A stretch of 64,000 nt of DNA from Klebsiella michiganensis (GCA_000963575.1 CP011077.1:2356001-2420000), one strand, 5' to 3'. Shown: positions 7,424-16,489, counted from the first letter of the stretch. Numbers and translations: made by a program. Notes: generated by a model not told the origin, from the letters alone.

Positions 7424-10108
7424 TCAGAGGTGACGCAGATCGGTTTCTATGCGTTGCATCCAGCCTTTGGCCATCTGAGTTTGTGCCAAAAGCAGCGCCG
7501 CCTGAAGGGCCGTGCTGAATTCCAGGGCATATTGTGGTTTTCCGGCATAGCGAATTATCGCCTGAACCCGCATTAGCTCGGGCAGGTTCCAGAGCGACTG
7601 GTTGACGCCAAGCGCGGACAACCGCTCCGCGATCAGCGTCTCGGCTATCTCTGGCTGGCCTTTTTGCGCCAGCGCGGCGGCGAAATCAGACAGGAAAAGC
7701 GAATAAGCAGCATCGAAACCATTGTCCTTCAGCCGGGTAAGCATGGCGAGGATCTGCTGGGGAAGCACTGTTTCAGGCTGCTGGCGTAGCCTGCCCCAGA
7801 AGGTGAAGGCGGCCGCATAAAGCCGCCAGAAGCCCAGGCCGTGTTCAACGGCGATAGCGTCAATCTCTGCGGCAATTTGCAGCACTCCAGCGCTATCTCC
7901 GGTTAAGGCCGCCAGGGTGCAGGTTCCTTCCGCGAGTGCGGCACACAGTGAACAGGCATGGTCCAGCGCCCGGGCTTCCTCCACTGCCAGCTGTGCCGCT
8001 CTTCTGGCTTTTGCCACATCGCCAGTCACCCACAGCGCCCGCACCAGAAAAGCCCAGCCCGCCACGCGCTGATCCAGCCCAAAGCGGAAAGGCGCTCTCT
8101 GGCTGTCATTGTCCACGGCGCGGTCCAGCAAGGCCTGAATTTCGCCGAGCGCGGCCTGCTGCTCGCCGGAAAAATGCAGCGCGGTACCGACCAGGCGGCG
8201 GGCGGTTAATAGCGCGCCGTAGTCACCGGTTTGGGTGGCAAGTTCAGCCATTTTTTTGCCGTTCTCTTCGGCCTGAACGTAACGGCCACTGCGCAGGTGA
8301 TACAGCCACAGCCCGTACTCTGCCTGTAATTGCATTTCCCCGTCACCCAGCGCGCTGGCAAGCTCCCCTGCTCGCCGCCAGGCAAGGCCATTCTCTTCAA
8401 TCGGCCCCTGCGCCCAGCCAAGTGCCGACCCTAATGCCGCCTGCATTAGCATCTCTTCGCGCGGCGTGGCCTGGCCATTGTGCCGGTCGTTAATAGCGGC
8501 GGTGATCCGCTGGCGGCACTCGCCGTGCAGTGAAAGCTGGATCCAGAACGGCGTGGCGTTAGCGAGAATACTTCGCCCCAGCGGGGCGTTTTGGCCCGCG
8601 CCAAAACACCAGTCCGCCGCCGCCCGAAGATCGTCAATTAAATATCCATACCGACGGCGCCACTGAGGGCTGGACTCTTCGGCCCAGGCCTCTCTGGCCT
8701 GCACCATACTGTCGGCCACTAGGTGCGCATGGCGGAGAAAAAGTCGGTCACTATTTTCGGCCTGCATCCGGCGAGCATAAGTGCGCACAATGTTGAGATA
8801 GCGATACCTTGCCGGGCGCGTGCCGGCCTGCAATACCAGCAGTGATTTCGCCACCATGCTGGCCACCGCGTCGCTGATCTCTTCCTGGTTTAACAATCCT
8901 TTCGCGGCGGCAAGGTCAAATTCACCGGGAAATACCGCCAGGGCATGAAACACTCGCTGTTCTTCAGCCGTGAGCAATCGGTAGCTCCAGTCCAGCGCCT
9001 CGGTAAGCGTTCTGTGCCTGGATGCTGTAAGCCCCGGCGTCTCGGGCAATGTCTCGCGCCCGCTCAGATCGGCCAGCACGACATCCGGGCCCAGGCTTGC
9101 AACGCGAGCAGCAACAATTTCCAGCGCCAGCGGTACGGCATCGAGTAACCGACAAAGCCCCAGGATCGGCTGGATATTCTCTTCGCTCAGGCGGAACGCA
9201 TAATCCACCGCCTGAATGCGCTGTACCAGAAACTCAACCGAGCTAAAACTTTGCGCTTCGCTGGCGGCCAGTTGCGCTGGGGGCAAAGTCAGCGGCCCGA
9301 CGCGATACACCTGCTCCCCTTCAAGCCCTAGCGGAGACTGACTGGTCAGCAAAATGCTCAGTAATTCGTTTCTCTGCAGCAGATGTTCAATTTCCCGGGC
9401 GCAGGCGGCCGATAGGTGTTCACAGTTATCAATCACCAGCAGCGCGGGGCGAGGTTGTAACTGCCCCGCTCCGCGAATACCGACCAGCGCGGCGCGTAAA
9501 ACAGGTACCGGATCTGACCCGGCATTCAGGCTGGACAAATCAGCAAAGAAAACACCATCGGGATAAAGGCTGGCCGACTCGCGCGCCACTTCCAGCAACA
9601 GGCGGGTTTTGCCGATGCCCGCCGGGCCAGCCAGGGTGCAAATAGTATGCTCGATCAGCCTTTTCCTGATTTCACCCAGCTCTGTTTCTCGCCCTATCAG
9701 CGGTGAGCGGGGGCGAGGCAGTGCCGTTGAGGGGGCGGCCACGGGCAGCGCTGACGTCGCCGCCTGAAGTTTATTCACCGTGGCGGTAAAGCAGTAGCCC
9801 CGGCCAAACACGGTGGTGATGAGGTTTCTGTCGGGGCCAAAAATTTTACGTAAAGCGGAGATTTGCGCCTGCAGGTTATTCTCTTCGACGACTTCTTTCG
9901 GCCAGACGGTGGCCAGCAGCGTCTCTTTGGCCACCACCTGCCCGGCTTCGCTGACCAGCAGCCTGAGCACCGCCATCGCCCGCTCGCCCGGCTCCAGCCG
10001 GACGCCTTCCCTCAGCAGCAGACCCAAATCGGGAAACAGCTGATAGCGGCCAAAGACCACCATATCGTCATCTCTCTCTGAACGGGGTTGAGTCTCGTCG
10101 GCAGGCAT
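7424..10108 (-). CDS. Winged-helix ATPase (STAND-type) transcriptional regulator
   Basis: 894-aa multidomain regulator. Residues about 16-112 form an OmpR/CadC-type winged helix (VVFGRYQLFPDLGLLLREGV up to TTVFGRGYCF). A P-loop ATPase follows with Walker A GPAGIGKT at 161-168 and Walker B LLVIDN at 223-228 followed by CEHL, the NB-ARC/AfsR/MalT-like STAND arrangement. The C-terminal 500 residues are an Ala/Leu-rich helical repeat region of TPR type. Such proteins oligomerise on a signal and ATP, then bind DNA. ATG at 10108 is used; GTG at 10114 and ATG at 10063 (after GAGAGA) are alternatives. It is divergent from an MFS gene across a TTTCAG/CTGAAA palindrome, so that carrier is the likely target. 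Ligand unknown. It is far larger than the neighbouring LysR regulators. Confidence 0.85.
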   Translation of the reverse strand: MPADETQPRSERDDDMVVFGRYQLFPDLGLLLREGVRLEPGERAMAVLRLLVSEAGQVVAKETLLATVWPKEVVEENNLQAQISALRKIFGPDRNLITTVFGRGYCFTATVNKLQAATSALPVAAPSTALPRPRSPLIGRETELGEIRKRLIEHTICTLAGPAGIGKTRLLLEVARESASLYPDGVFFADLSSLNAGSDPVPVLRAALVGIRGAGQLQPRPALLVIDNCEHLSAACAREIEHLLQRNELLSILLTSQSPLGLEGEQVYRVGPLTLPPAQLAASEAQSFSSVEFLVQRIQAVDYAFRLSEENIQPILGLCRLLDAVPLALEIVAARVASLGPDVVLADLSGRETLPETPGLTASRHRTLTEALDWSYRLLTAEEQRVFHALAVFPGEFDLAAAKGLLNQEEISDAVASMVAKSLLVLQAGTRPARYRYLNIVRTYARRMQAENSDRLFLRHAHLVADSMVQAREAWAEESSPQWRRRYGYLIDDLRAAADWCFGAGQNAPLGRSILANATPFWIQLSLHGECRQRITAAINDRHNGQATPREEMLMQAALGSALGWAQGPIEENGLAWRRAGELASALGDGEMQLQAEYGLWLYHLRSGRYVQAEENGKKMAELATQTGDYGALLTARRLVGTALHFSGEQQAALGEIQALLDRAVDNDSQRAPFRFGLDQRVAGWAFLVRALWVTGDVAKARRAAQLAVEEARALDHACSLCAALAEGTCTLAALTGDSAGVLQIAAEIDAIAVEHGLGFWRLYAAAFTFWGRLRQQPETVLPQQILAMLTRLKDNGFDAAYSLFLSDFAAALAQKGQPEIAETLIAERLSALGVNQSLWNLPELMRVQAIIRYAGKPQYALEFSTALQAALLLAQTQMAKGWMQRIETDLRHL

Positions 10109-10121
10109 AAGCACGGTCGCT

Positions 10122-10147
10122 TTTCAGGTGATTTCAGAAGTCTGAAA
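10122..10147. promoter_or_regulatory. Candidate operator of the winged-helix/ATPase regulator
   Basis: TTTCAG-AAGT-CTGAAA is a perfect inverted repeat (10132-10147). A further TTTCAG copy lies exactly ten bases upstream (10122-10127), so three half-sites lie on one face of the helix. It sits in the divergent gap between the regulator and the MFS gene. Confidence 0.5.
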
Positions 10148-10216
10148 TTCTAGGGCAAAGATTGCGGGCGAACAATCGTTCAGCATCAGGGCTCGTCATC
10201 CCTGGAGAGAAAAATC

Positions 10217-11428
10217 ATGTCGGACAATCCCCTGAGCGTCACCCTGAATCGCCCACCCGAGGCGGAAAAAAACTCGCCTTTAACCTCCACCCTACTGCTG
10301 ATTATGGCGCTGGCCTGCGGCGTGTTTGTCGCCAATGTCTACTACAACCAGCCGCTGCTGGAACTGCTTCAGCAGGCGTTTCCGGGGCAGCTCGCGCTTG
10401 TCAGCCTAGCGCCGACGGCAACGCAGCTTGGGTTTGCCTTTGGCTTGTTCTTACTTGTGCCGCTGGGCGACAAGATTAACCGCCGTACCCTGATCCTTTG
10501 CCAGGCCGCGGGGCTGGCGGTAGCGCTGGCGTGCCTCGCCTTAGCGCCCAATGTCGTCACGATTGTGATTGCCTCCGCCGCGGTGGGCGTAACGGGCTCC
10601 GTTGCCCAGCAAATTGTGCCGTTCGCCGCCGAGCTGGCTAAACCGGAGCGCCGTGGGCAGGTGGTCGGCACGGTAATGAGCGGCGTGCTGTGCGGCATAT
10701 TGCTTGGCCGGGCAGTGGGCGGTTTTAGCGGCGATCACTGGGGATGGCGGGCCACCTTCTGGCTGGGCTCCGTGGCGACCGCCTTCGGCTGGTTAATGCT
10801 GTTCTTTACCCTGCCACACCACAGGTCAGGCAATAAACAGAGCTACATGAGCCTGATGCGTTCGCTGGTTTCTCTATGGCGTGAAGAACCTCTGCTGCGG
10901 CGGGCAACCTGGATTCAGGCCGCGCTGTTTGGCTCGTTTATCGGCCTGTGGACCATTCTGGCCTTGCAGCTGCACGCCGCCTTTCACCTCGGCGCTGACG
11001 TCGCCGGTATGATGGGCATTGTGGGCGCCGTGGGCATCCTGATTGCGCCGTTTGCCGGGCGGATTGCCGACCGCCGGGGGCCGTATACGGTTATCGGGCT
11101 TGGGGCGCTGGTCATGGTTATCTCTTTTGCGGTGCTGGGGCTGTGGACTTCGCTCACCGGGCTGGTGATTGGCATTATCCTGATGGATCTTGGCGAGCAG
11201 TCGGCGCTGATCTCTAACCAGCATGTGATTTATGCCCTAAGGCCGGAAGCCCGCAGCAGGATTAATACGGTCTTTATGAGCGGAATGTTTATCGGTGGCG
11301 CGCTGGGATCCTGGGGCGCGAGCCTGATGTGGCGGCTGGGAGGCTGGGAACTGGCTTCGATGCTGGGCGGTGGGCTTAGCCTGCTCGGACTTCTCATCCA
11401 TCTTGTCGGGCAGCGGAAGCGCAGCTAA
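10217..11428 (+). CDS. MFS transporter (YnfM-like)
   Basis: 403-aa twelve-helix carrier of the drug/proton antiporter type. A 28-residue polar N terminus precedes helix 1 (LLLIMALACGVFVANVYYNQ), and the loop 2-3 motif LVPLGDKINRRTLIL matches the MFS signature GxxxDRxxRR. The sequence resembles YnfM-like MFS proteins. The ATG is preceded by GGAGAGA. It is divergent from the winged-helix/ATPase regulator and convergent with the Ppx/GppA-like gene. The neighbour suggests substrate-dependent induction through the ATPase regulator. Substrate unknown. Confidence 0.8.
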   Translation: MSDNPLSVTLNRPPEAEKNSPLTSTLLLIMALACGVFVANVYYNQPLLELLQQAFPGQLALVSLAPTATQLGFAFGLFLLVPLGDKINRRTLILCQAAGLAVALACLALAPNVVTIVIASAAVGVTGSVAQQIVPFAAELAKPERRGQVVGTVMSGVLCGILLGRAVGGFSGDHWGWRATFWLGSVATAFGWLMLFFTLPHHRSGNKQSYMSLMRSLVSLWREEPLLRRATWIQAALFGSFIGLWTILALQLHAAFHLGADVAGMMGIVGAVGILIAPFAGRIADRRGPYTVIGLGALVMVISFAVLGLWTSLTGLVIGIILMDLGEQSALISNQHVIYALRPEARSRINTVFMSGMFIGGALGSWGASLMWRLGGWELASMLGGGLSLLGLLIHLVGQRKRS

Positions 11429-11435
11429 TGCCGCA

Positions 11436-11462
11436 GGCGGCGGCACGAAAATGGCCGCCGCC
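11436..11462. terminator. GC-rich hairpin between convergent genes
   Basis: GGCGGCGGC/GCCGCCGCC form a 9-bp stem with a nine-base loop between the MFS stop and the Ppx/GppA-like stop. No T-run follows on either strand, so this may be a bidirectional stop or an mRNA-end stabiliser rather than a classic terminator. Confidence 0.45.
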
Positions 11463-11476
11463 GGAATCAAACGACG

Positions 11477-12496
11477 TTACTGAATCAGCACGCCCTGAAC
11501 AAGATTGGCCTTCACCACGGTCACCTCAGGGATTTTCAGTGCTTCCATATAGCCCTGAACCAGCAGCAGGTTGCTGACATCCGTGGCCCGGTAATCACCG
11601 CGCAGCTCTGAGTCCCCTTTCCAGACCTGGCTGCCGGAGACTTTTTGCAGATCGGCGAGGGTGTAGACCTTTTCGTTAAGCTGCTTGCTGACGGAGAAGT
11701 CATGCACCCCGCCGATACCCACGACGGTACGCTTCGCCAGCGCCTGTTTCATCTCCGGGCTGACGTGGGTTGTGGCATAGAAGCGAACAAACCGCAGTAC
11801 GCCGTCGCGCAGGGAGCCAATCGGATTTGGCGAGCTGACATCATGCAGGTCTTTGTTTTTCCCCACGTCGATGATGTAGTTCTTGAGCGTGACGGAGGCC
11901 AGCTTGCCCTGGTAAATCTCCGGCTGCCATTTGTCGTGTTTTTGCAGCCAGGTCGTCATCTGCATCGAGCCGCCGCCGATGTCCCAGACCACCATCTGGT
12001 CGTCTGCCAGCGGCACCGGCATCGACGCTTTGGCGGACAGGAACCCCAGCTCGGCCTCTTGTTCCTGAGTAATAATTTTTAAATTCACCGGGGCAGCACG
12101 GTTGAAGGCATCAATCACCTGCTGGGCGTTAGAAGCACTGCGGAAAACGGCGGTAGCCACGCCGTTAAAGCGGGCGGGATGATAGCGGGCGGCTTCTGCC
12201 GTTAGCTCACGCAGCGCCGCCTGCCCTTGCTGTTGAATCGCCGGGCTGAGGGTGTTGTCCGCGGATTTGGACAGATCTTCGTTAAAACCGATCGGACGCT
12301 GATCCTCGAACAGCACTTTGTTGATGCGCTGCTTGCAGGTATCCACTTTGGCGACCACCAGCTTGGTGGTGCCAGAGCCCATATCGATGCCCGCTCGCGT
12401 CTCTTCACAGCCAGCGGCGTGGGCCGCAAAGCTCACGCCGGGTAAGGCCGCCATCACCATCAGGGGAAAAAAATTGCGTCGAAATATTTTTGTCAT
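11477..12496 (-). CDS. Exported Ppx/GppA-family phosphatase-like protein
   Basis: 339-aa protein with an N-terminal signal peptide (MTKIFRRNFFPLMVMAALPG, then VSFAAHA with likely cleavage near residue 27). An ASKHA-fold Ppx/GppA domain follows. AGIDMGSGTT (35-44) is the phosphate-1 loop, QEQEAEL (144-150) supplies the catalytic Glu region and DIGGGS (172-177) is the phosphate-2 loop. It lacks the HD-type C-terminal half of E. coli Ppx and GppA, as in short single-domain members. Cytoplasmic members hydrolyse polyphosphate or pppGpp; a periplasmic location would point to polyphosphate or an extracellular nucleotide instead. The gene is divergent from an e(P4)-type lipoprotein phosphatase, suggesting a phosphate-scavenging pair. 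Substrate is inferred. Confidence 0.8.
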   Translation of the reverse strand: MTKIFRRNFFPLMVMAALPGVSFAAHAAGCEETRAGIDMGSGTTKLVVAKVDTCKQRINKVLFEDQRPIGFNEDLSKSADNTLSPAIQQQGQAALRELTAEAARYHPARFNGVATAVFRSASNAQQVIDAFNRAAPVNLKIITQEQEAELGFLSAKASMPVPLADDQMVVWDIGGGSMQMTTWLQKHDKWQPEIYQGKLASVTLKNYIIDVGKNKDLHDVSSPNPIGSLRDGVLRFVRFYATTHVSPEMKQALAKRTVVGIGGVHDFSVSKQLNEKVYTLADLQKVSGSQVWKGDSELRGDYRATDVSNLLLVQGYMEALKIPEVTVVKANLVQGVLIQ

Positions 12497-12673
12497 ATTG
12501 AGTATCCAGTGTCAATCCATTAAAAAGCTATTGATAACGTAGCTTTAATATTCGGTAAAACACTTTTTAACAATACCTGCTGATTTTGTTAGAAAAAGTC
12601 ACCGCATTGTTCAGTGCGGGGGCTGGCAGGTATCAATGGCGTTAATGATAAAAGCAAGGGTAAGGACAAAATA

Positions 12674-13480
12674 ATGAAGAAAAGTTTAGTGTGTGGCGCG
12701 GTGGCGCTGGTACTGGTCAGCCTGACAGGGTGCGCCAATCAGCAGCAGGCGGCGGACCAGAAACTGGCCAGCCAGACGGTGATGGCGGTAGACTGGTTCC
12801 AGCAGTCCGGTGAATACCGTGCCCTGGCATACCAGTCATTTAACAGCGCTCGTGCCGCGTGGGATCAATCCGCAAAACAGGGGCACGCTAAGCGGGCCGT
12901 TATCGTGGATCTGGATGAAACCATGCTCGACAACAGCGCTTACAGCGCGTGGCAGGCCAAAAACAACAAGCCGTTTGACGACAAAACCTGGTCCCAGTGG
13001 ACTCAGGCTCGCCAGGCGCTGGCCGTGCCAGGCGCGGTGGATTTTGCTAACTACGTGAACAGCCACGGCGGCACGATGTTCTACGTCTCTAACCGTGACA
13101 GCAAAGACTTCGACGCTACTGTGGCCAACATGAAAGCCCTGGGCTTTACCGGCGTGAGCGACAAAACCGTGCGCCTGAAAACCGACAGCTCCAACAAGCA
13201 GGCCCGTTTCGATGCTATAAAAGCCGAAGGTTATGATGTGGTGATGTACATCGGCGACAACCTGAATGACTTTGGCAAAGCGACTTACCACAAGGATCAG
13301 CCGCAGCGTCAGCAGTTTGCCAGCGATAACCGCAGCAAATTTGGCACCCAGTTTATTGTTCTGCCGAACCCAATGTACGGCGACTGGGAAGGTGCTTTAG
13401 CGCCAAACTACTTCAAGCTGAATGCCGCCCAGCAGGCCGAAGCGCGTGAAAATGCGCTGCGTACCTGGTCCGGGAAATAA
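12674..13480 (+). CDS. e(P4)-family 5'-nucleotidase/acid phosphatase lipoprotein
   Basis: 268-aa class C HAD acid phosphatase resembling Haemophilus lipoprotein e(P4), an outer-membrane 5'-nucleotidase and NMN phosphatase. The signal peptide ends in the lipobox LTGC with Cys20. HAD motif I is VDLDETMLDN with nucleophile Asp79 and general acid Asp81; motif II is YVSNRDSKDF, and the acidic motif YIGDNLNDF completes the DDDD set. An in-frame ATG 60 bases upstream is less likely because it would bury the signal peptide. The gene is divergent from the exported Ppx/GppA homologue and ends at a strong terminator. It would release nucleosides and phosphate outside the inner membrane. Confidence 0.88.
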   Translation: MKKSLVCGAVALVLVSLTGCANQQQAADQKLASQTVMAVDWFQQSGEYRALAYQSFNSARAAWDQSAKQGHAKRAVIVDLDETMLDNSAYSAWQAKNNKPFDDKTWSQWTQARQALAVPGAVDFANYVNSHGGTMFYVSNRDSKDFDATVANMKALGFTGVSDKTVRLKTDSSNKQARFDAIKAEGYDVVMYIGDNLNDFGKATYHKDQPQRQQFASDNRSKFGTQFIVLPNPMYGDWEGALAPNYFKLNAAQQAEARENALRTWSGK

Positions 13481-13488
13481 GTTGTCTC

Positions 13489-13514
13489 ACCCCACCCGTG
13501 CGGTGGGGTTTTTT
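13489..13514 (+). terminator. Rho-independent terminator of the e(P4) phosphatase gene
   Basis: ACCCCACC/GGTGGGGT form an 8-bp stem with loop CGTGC, followed by a run of six T. It touches the 3' end of the convergent LysR gene. A near-identical copy lies at 18382-18406 inside the duplicated remnant. Confidence 0.88.
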
Positions 13515-14418
13515 ATGCCGCCACGCTGGCCTGAAGCTGCGCTCTAAGCCAGCGGTGGGCGGCATCATCGTCAAACCGACGGTGCCAGGTGGCATACAGG
13601 CTGAAATGGCGGACATCAAACGGCAACGGGAATGAATCAAGCACTTCGTGATAGCGAGACAGAAAACGGGCCGGTAGCGTGCAGACCAGGTCGCTGTTCT
13701 GCAAAATCAGCGGCACCAGACTGTAAAACTGCACGGAAACGCCCACCCGGCGGGCCAGGCCCTGGTCAGCCAGCAAATCGTCAATAAATCCCCGAAACCC
13801 GCCTCCCTGGCCGGACACTAAAATGTGCTCAAGACTGGCATAACTTTCCAGCGTCAGCGGCTCATTTCCTCTCGGATGGCCTTTTCTCTGCGCCAGTTGG
13901 AACGCCTCATCGACCAGCGGCAGTTGCTGCGCACCCGGCACGGCATCCCGTGAGGTTAAAGCTATATCGATTTCACCCGTTTCTAACTGGCTCTGAAGCC
14001 GGTTCGTCTGCGGGGCAATAAACGCAAAGCGAATATGATGCCAGCCGGCGTCGCGGGTGAGTTTAATCAAGCGAGGGGCAATAATCGCGGCGGCATTGTC
14101 GTTTGCTCCCAGAGTAAACGTGCGGTGCGCGCGGGCGGGATCGAATTCCGGCTGCTGTGCCACCACTTCTTCAAGCGTTTGCAGCGCCCGGCGCAAAGGT
14201 TCACGCAGATGCGACCCCAATGACGTCCGCACCATTCCTCTGCCCGACTGTGCGGGGATCAGAAGCTGATCCTCAAACAGATCCCGTAGCCTCGCCAGTT
14301 GAGCAGACAGTGCAGGTTGGCTGATATTCAACTTTTCCGCCGCGCGGGTGACGTTGCACTCCTCCAGCAGAGTATTCAATGAGGCAAGCAATGCAAGATT
14401 GTGACCGGAGAGATTCAT
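13513..14418 (-). CDS. LysR-family transcriptional regulator
   Basis: 301-aa LysR regulator starting MNLSGHNLALLASLNTLLEE. The helix-turn-helix AAEKLNISQPALSAQLARLR is at about residues 25-44, followed by an effector domain ending QLQASVAA. ATG at 14418 is preferred over 14454 because it aligns with the usual LysR start; neither has a strong ribosome site. It is divergent from the metallo-hydrolase/alpha-beta hydrolase pair, the probable targets. Its last codons, with 92 percent nucleotide identity over 65 bases, are repeated at 18376-18440, showing that this locus was once duplicated. Confidence 0.84.
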   Translation of the reverse strand: MNLSGHNLALLASLNTLLEECNVTRAAEKLNISQPALSAQLARLRDLFEDQLLIPAQSGRGMVRTSLGSHLREPLRRALQTLEEVVAQQPEFDPARAHRTFTLGANDNAAAIIAPRLIKLTRDAGWHHIRFAFIAPQTNRLQSQLETGEIDIALTSRDAVPGAQQLPLVDEAFQLAQRKGHPRGNEPLTLESYASLEHILVSGQGGGFRGFIDDLLADQGLARRVGVSVQFYSLVPLILQNSDLVCTLPARFLSRYHEVLDSFPLPFDVRHFSLYATWHRRFDDDAAHRWLRAQLQASVAA

Positions 14419-14513
14419 GTAGCTTATACCTGGCATCCTGATTATCGATTTCACGGTACTGACTTATCTCATTAGCATCAACCGCAAGTTAAAACCTGAT
14501 GAGGTTACCTGCC

Positions 14514-15410
14514 GTGTTGAAATTCCAGCTTCATGATGTTTCCGTTACCCGCGTGGTTGAACAACGCGGGCCGGGATTTGCCCCTGATTTTCTTTACCCT
14601 GACTGGGACCCAGCTTTGTTGGAGGAGCATCGCGAGCTGATGGTGCCCGAGTGCTTCGACGTGGTCTCGCGGCGATTTATCGCCAGCATTCATAGCTGGG
14701 TGGTGCGCACCCGGCATCACACTATTCTGATTGATACCTGTGCAGGCAACCACAAAGAGCGCCCTTCACTGCCCCGCTTCCACCAGCTTGATTTGCCGTT
14801 TCTGAACCGGCTGTCGGAGGCTGGCGTGACGCCAGAGAGCGTGGATTACGTGATGTGCACTCATCTGCACGCCGATCACTGTGGCTGGAATACGCAGCTC
14901 ATTGATGGCCGCTGGGAACCGACCTTCCCCAACGCCCGCTACGTGTTTTCTCGCAAAGAATACGATTACTGGCTGACGCATCAGGACGATGAGGGGTTCA
15001 ACGCCAACGTCTTCAACGACAGCGTCAGGCCGATTCTTGAGCGCAACCAGGCCATTATTGTGGAAGGCACCACGGCCATTGCCGATGCGCTTCTTATTCA
15101 CCCGACACCGGGGCACAGCCCAGGGCACATCACTTTTGAATTGCTGAATAACGGGCATCGCCAGCGGGGCGGACTTTTCTGCGGTGACATCATGCACCAG
15201 CCGCTACAGGTTTATCGGCCGGCCTGGAACAGTCGGTTTTGCGCTGACCAGCAGCAGGCTCGTGAGTCTCGCCGCTGGCTTCTTGAGCATGCTGCCGAGC
15301 ATCAGAGCACCCTTTTTACCGCCCATTTTGCCAGCACCTCAGCCGGGCGCGTCACGCGCCGTGGGGACAGCTTTGACTGGCATTTTATTCACCTGGAGGA
15401 CGTGAAATGA
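14514..15410 (+). CDS. Metallo-beta-lactamase-fold hydrolase
   Basis: 298-aa MBL-fold enzyme. The zinc motif THLHADH is at residues 116-122, with later ligands in PTPGHSPGHITF and FCGDIMHQP. The N-terminal half resembles AttM/AiiB-like lactonase-type members, which open acyl-lactone rings; other members act as thioesterases or sulfatases. GTG at 14514 is chosen because GAGG lies at good spacing; ATG at 14499 has no ribosome site. The stop overlaps the next start (ATGA), so the two hydrolases are one operon divergent from a LysR gene. No signal peptide is seen, so it acts in the cytoplasm. A lactone or ester degradation route is inferred. Confidence 0.8.
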   Translation: MLKFQLHDVSVTRVVEQRGPGFAPDFLYPDWDPALLEEHRELMVPECFDVVSRRFIASIHSWVVRTRHHTILIDTCAGNHKERPSLPRFHQLDLPFLNRLSEAGVTPESVDYVMCTHLHADHCGWNTQLIDGRWEPTFPNARYVFSRKEYDYWLTHQDDEGFNANVFNDSVRPILERNQAIIVEGTTAIADALLIHPTPGHSPGHITFELLNNGHRQRGGLFCGDIMHQPLQVYRPAWNSRFCADQQQARESRRWLLEHAAEHQSTLFTAHFASTSAGRVTRRGDSFDWHFIHLEDVK

Positions 15411-16360
15411 CACCTGAGATTCTACGTAACGACTTTTATATTCCCACTACAACGCCAGGCATTGAGCTTTATGTCCGTAACAAGAGACGTGGCGATCTCA
15501 CCGCGATCCCCGGTGCCCGCACGGTACTGTTTGTCGCCGGATCGACCTACCCGGCGTCGACCTCGTTTGATTTAGCCCTGGACGGCACTTCGTGGATGGA
15601 TAATCTGGCTCACGCGGGTTACGACGCCTGGCTGGTGGATGTGCGTGGTTATGGCCAGTCATCAAAACCTGCAGAAATGGCCGAGCCGCCGGAGCAAAAT
15701 GCGCCCGTGGTGCGAACACCGGTGGCCGTTAGCGATGTGGCTTCAGCAGTGGACTTTATTCGACGGCAGACTGGGCATGCAGCGATCAATCTGATTGGCT
15801 GGTCCTGGGGAGCGGCGCTGATGGCAACCTACACTACCGCGCACAATGGCGCAGTGAATAAGCTGGTGCTGCTTGCTCCGCAGTGGATCCGCGATACCCC
15901 CAGCGCTTCGGATACCGGCGGAGAGCTTGGCGCCTATCGGGTGGTCAAACGCAGTTCGGCCAAAGCCCGCTGGCTGAATGGTGTACCTGAAAGTGAGCGG
16001 GAAAGTGTGCTGCCGCAAGCCTGGTTTGACGCCTGGGCGGATGCGACGTTTGGGCCCGCCGAAGATGCGGCTATCAAAGCCCCTAATGGCACGGTGCAGG
16101 ATAGCCGCGAAATCTGGTCGGCAGGTCGTGCGCTGTATGATGCCGCGCAGATCCGTGTTCCGGTGCTTATCGTTCATGCCGACTGGGACAGAGACTGCCC
16201 GCTTGAGTTGTCAAAAACGCTATTTTCGCAGCTAACCCAGGCTCCTTATCGCCGTTGGGTTGAAATTGGTGAAGGGACGCATTCGGTCTTTATGGAGAAA
16301 AACCGCTGGCAGGTGTTTACCGCTGTCCAGCATTTCCTCGACGAGAAAGCCCCTGTTTAA
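15407..16360 (+). CDS. Alpha/beta-fold hydrolase
   Basis: 317-aa cytoplasmic alpha/beta hydrolase. The nucleophile elbow is GWSWG (Ser133) and the oxyanion region FVAGSTYPAS lies near residue 42. VDVRGYGQSSKP gives the typical strand 4 turn, and LIVHADWDRDCP and GEGTHSVF supply the probable acid and His. It starts inside the stop of the metallo-hydrolase gene (ATGA), so the two enzymes probably act on the same pathway, for instance a lactone opened by one and an ester cut by the other; this is inference. Its last 39 coding bases are repeated (36 of 39 identical) at about 18456-18495. Confidence 0.8.
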   Translation: MTPEILRNDFYIPTTTPGIELYVRNKRRGDLTAIPGARTVLFVAGSTYPASTSFDLALDGTSWMDNLAHAGYDAWLVDVRGYGQSSKPAEMAEPPEQNAPVVRTPVAVSDVASAVDFIRRQTGHAAINLIGWSWGAALMATYTTAHNGAVNKLVLLAPQWIRDTPSASDTGGELGAYRVVKRSSAKARWLNGVPESERESVLPQAWFDAWADATFGPAEDAAIKAPNGTVQDSREIWSAGRALYDAAQIRVPVLIVHADWDRDCPLELSKTLFSQLTQAPYRRWVEIGEGTHSVFMEKNRWQVFTAVQHFLDEKAPV

Positions 16361-16371
16361 GGCGCAAATCT

Positions 16372-16405
16372 GGGGGATGTCAGAAAGATCCCCCAAAATG
16401 TTTTA
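16372..16405 (+). terminator. Terminator-like hairpin after the alpha/beta hydrolase
   Basis: GGGGGAT/ATCCCCC form a 7-bp stem with a nine-base loop, followed by AAAATGTTTT. The equivalent hairpin in the remnant copy (CCAGGGGAG/CTCCCCTGG) differs in sequence but keeps position relative to the hydrolase stop. Confidence 0.55.
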
Positions 16406-16489
16406 AGAAATATATGCGATTCATACTAATGTTATCGATTGAGCGTCCGATTAAAGAGATAACGCTGCGTAATGCGGATAAGGAAAATG

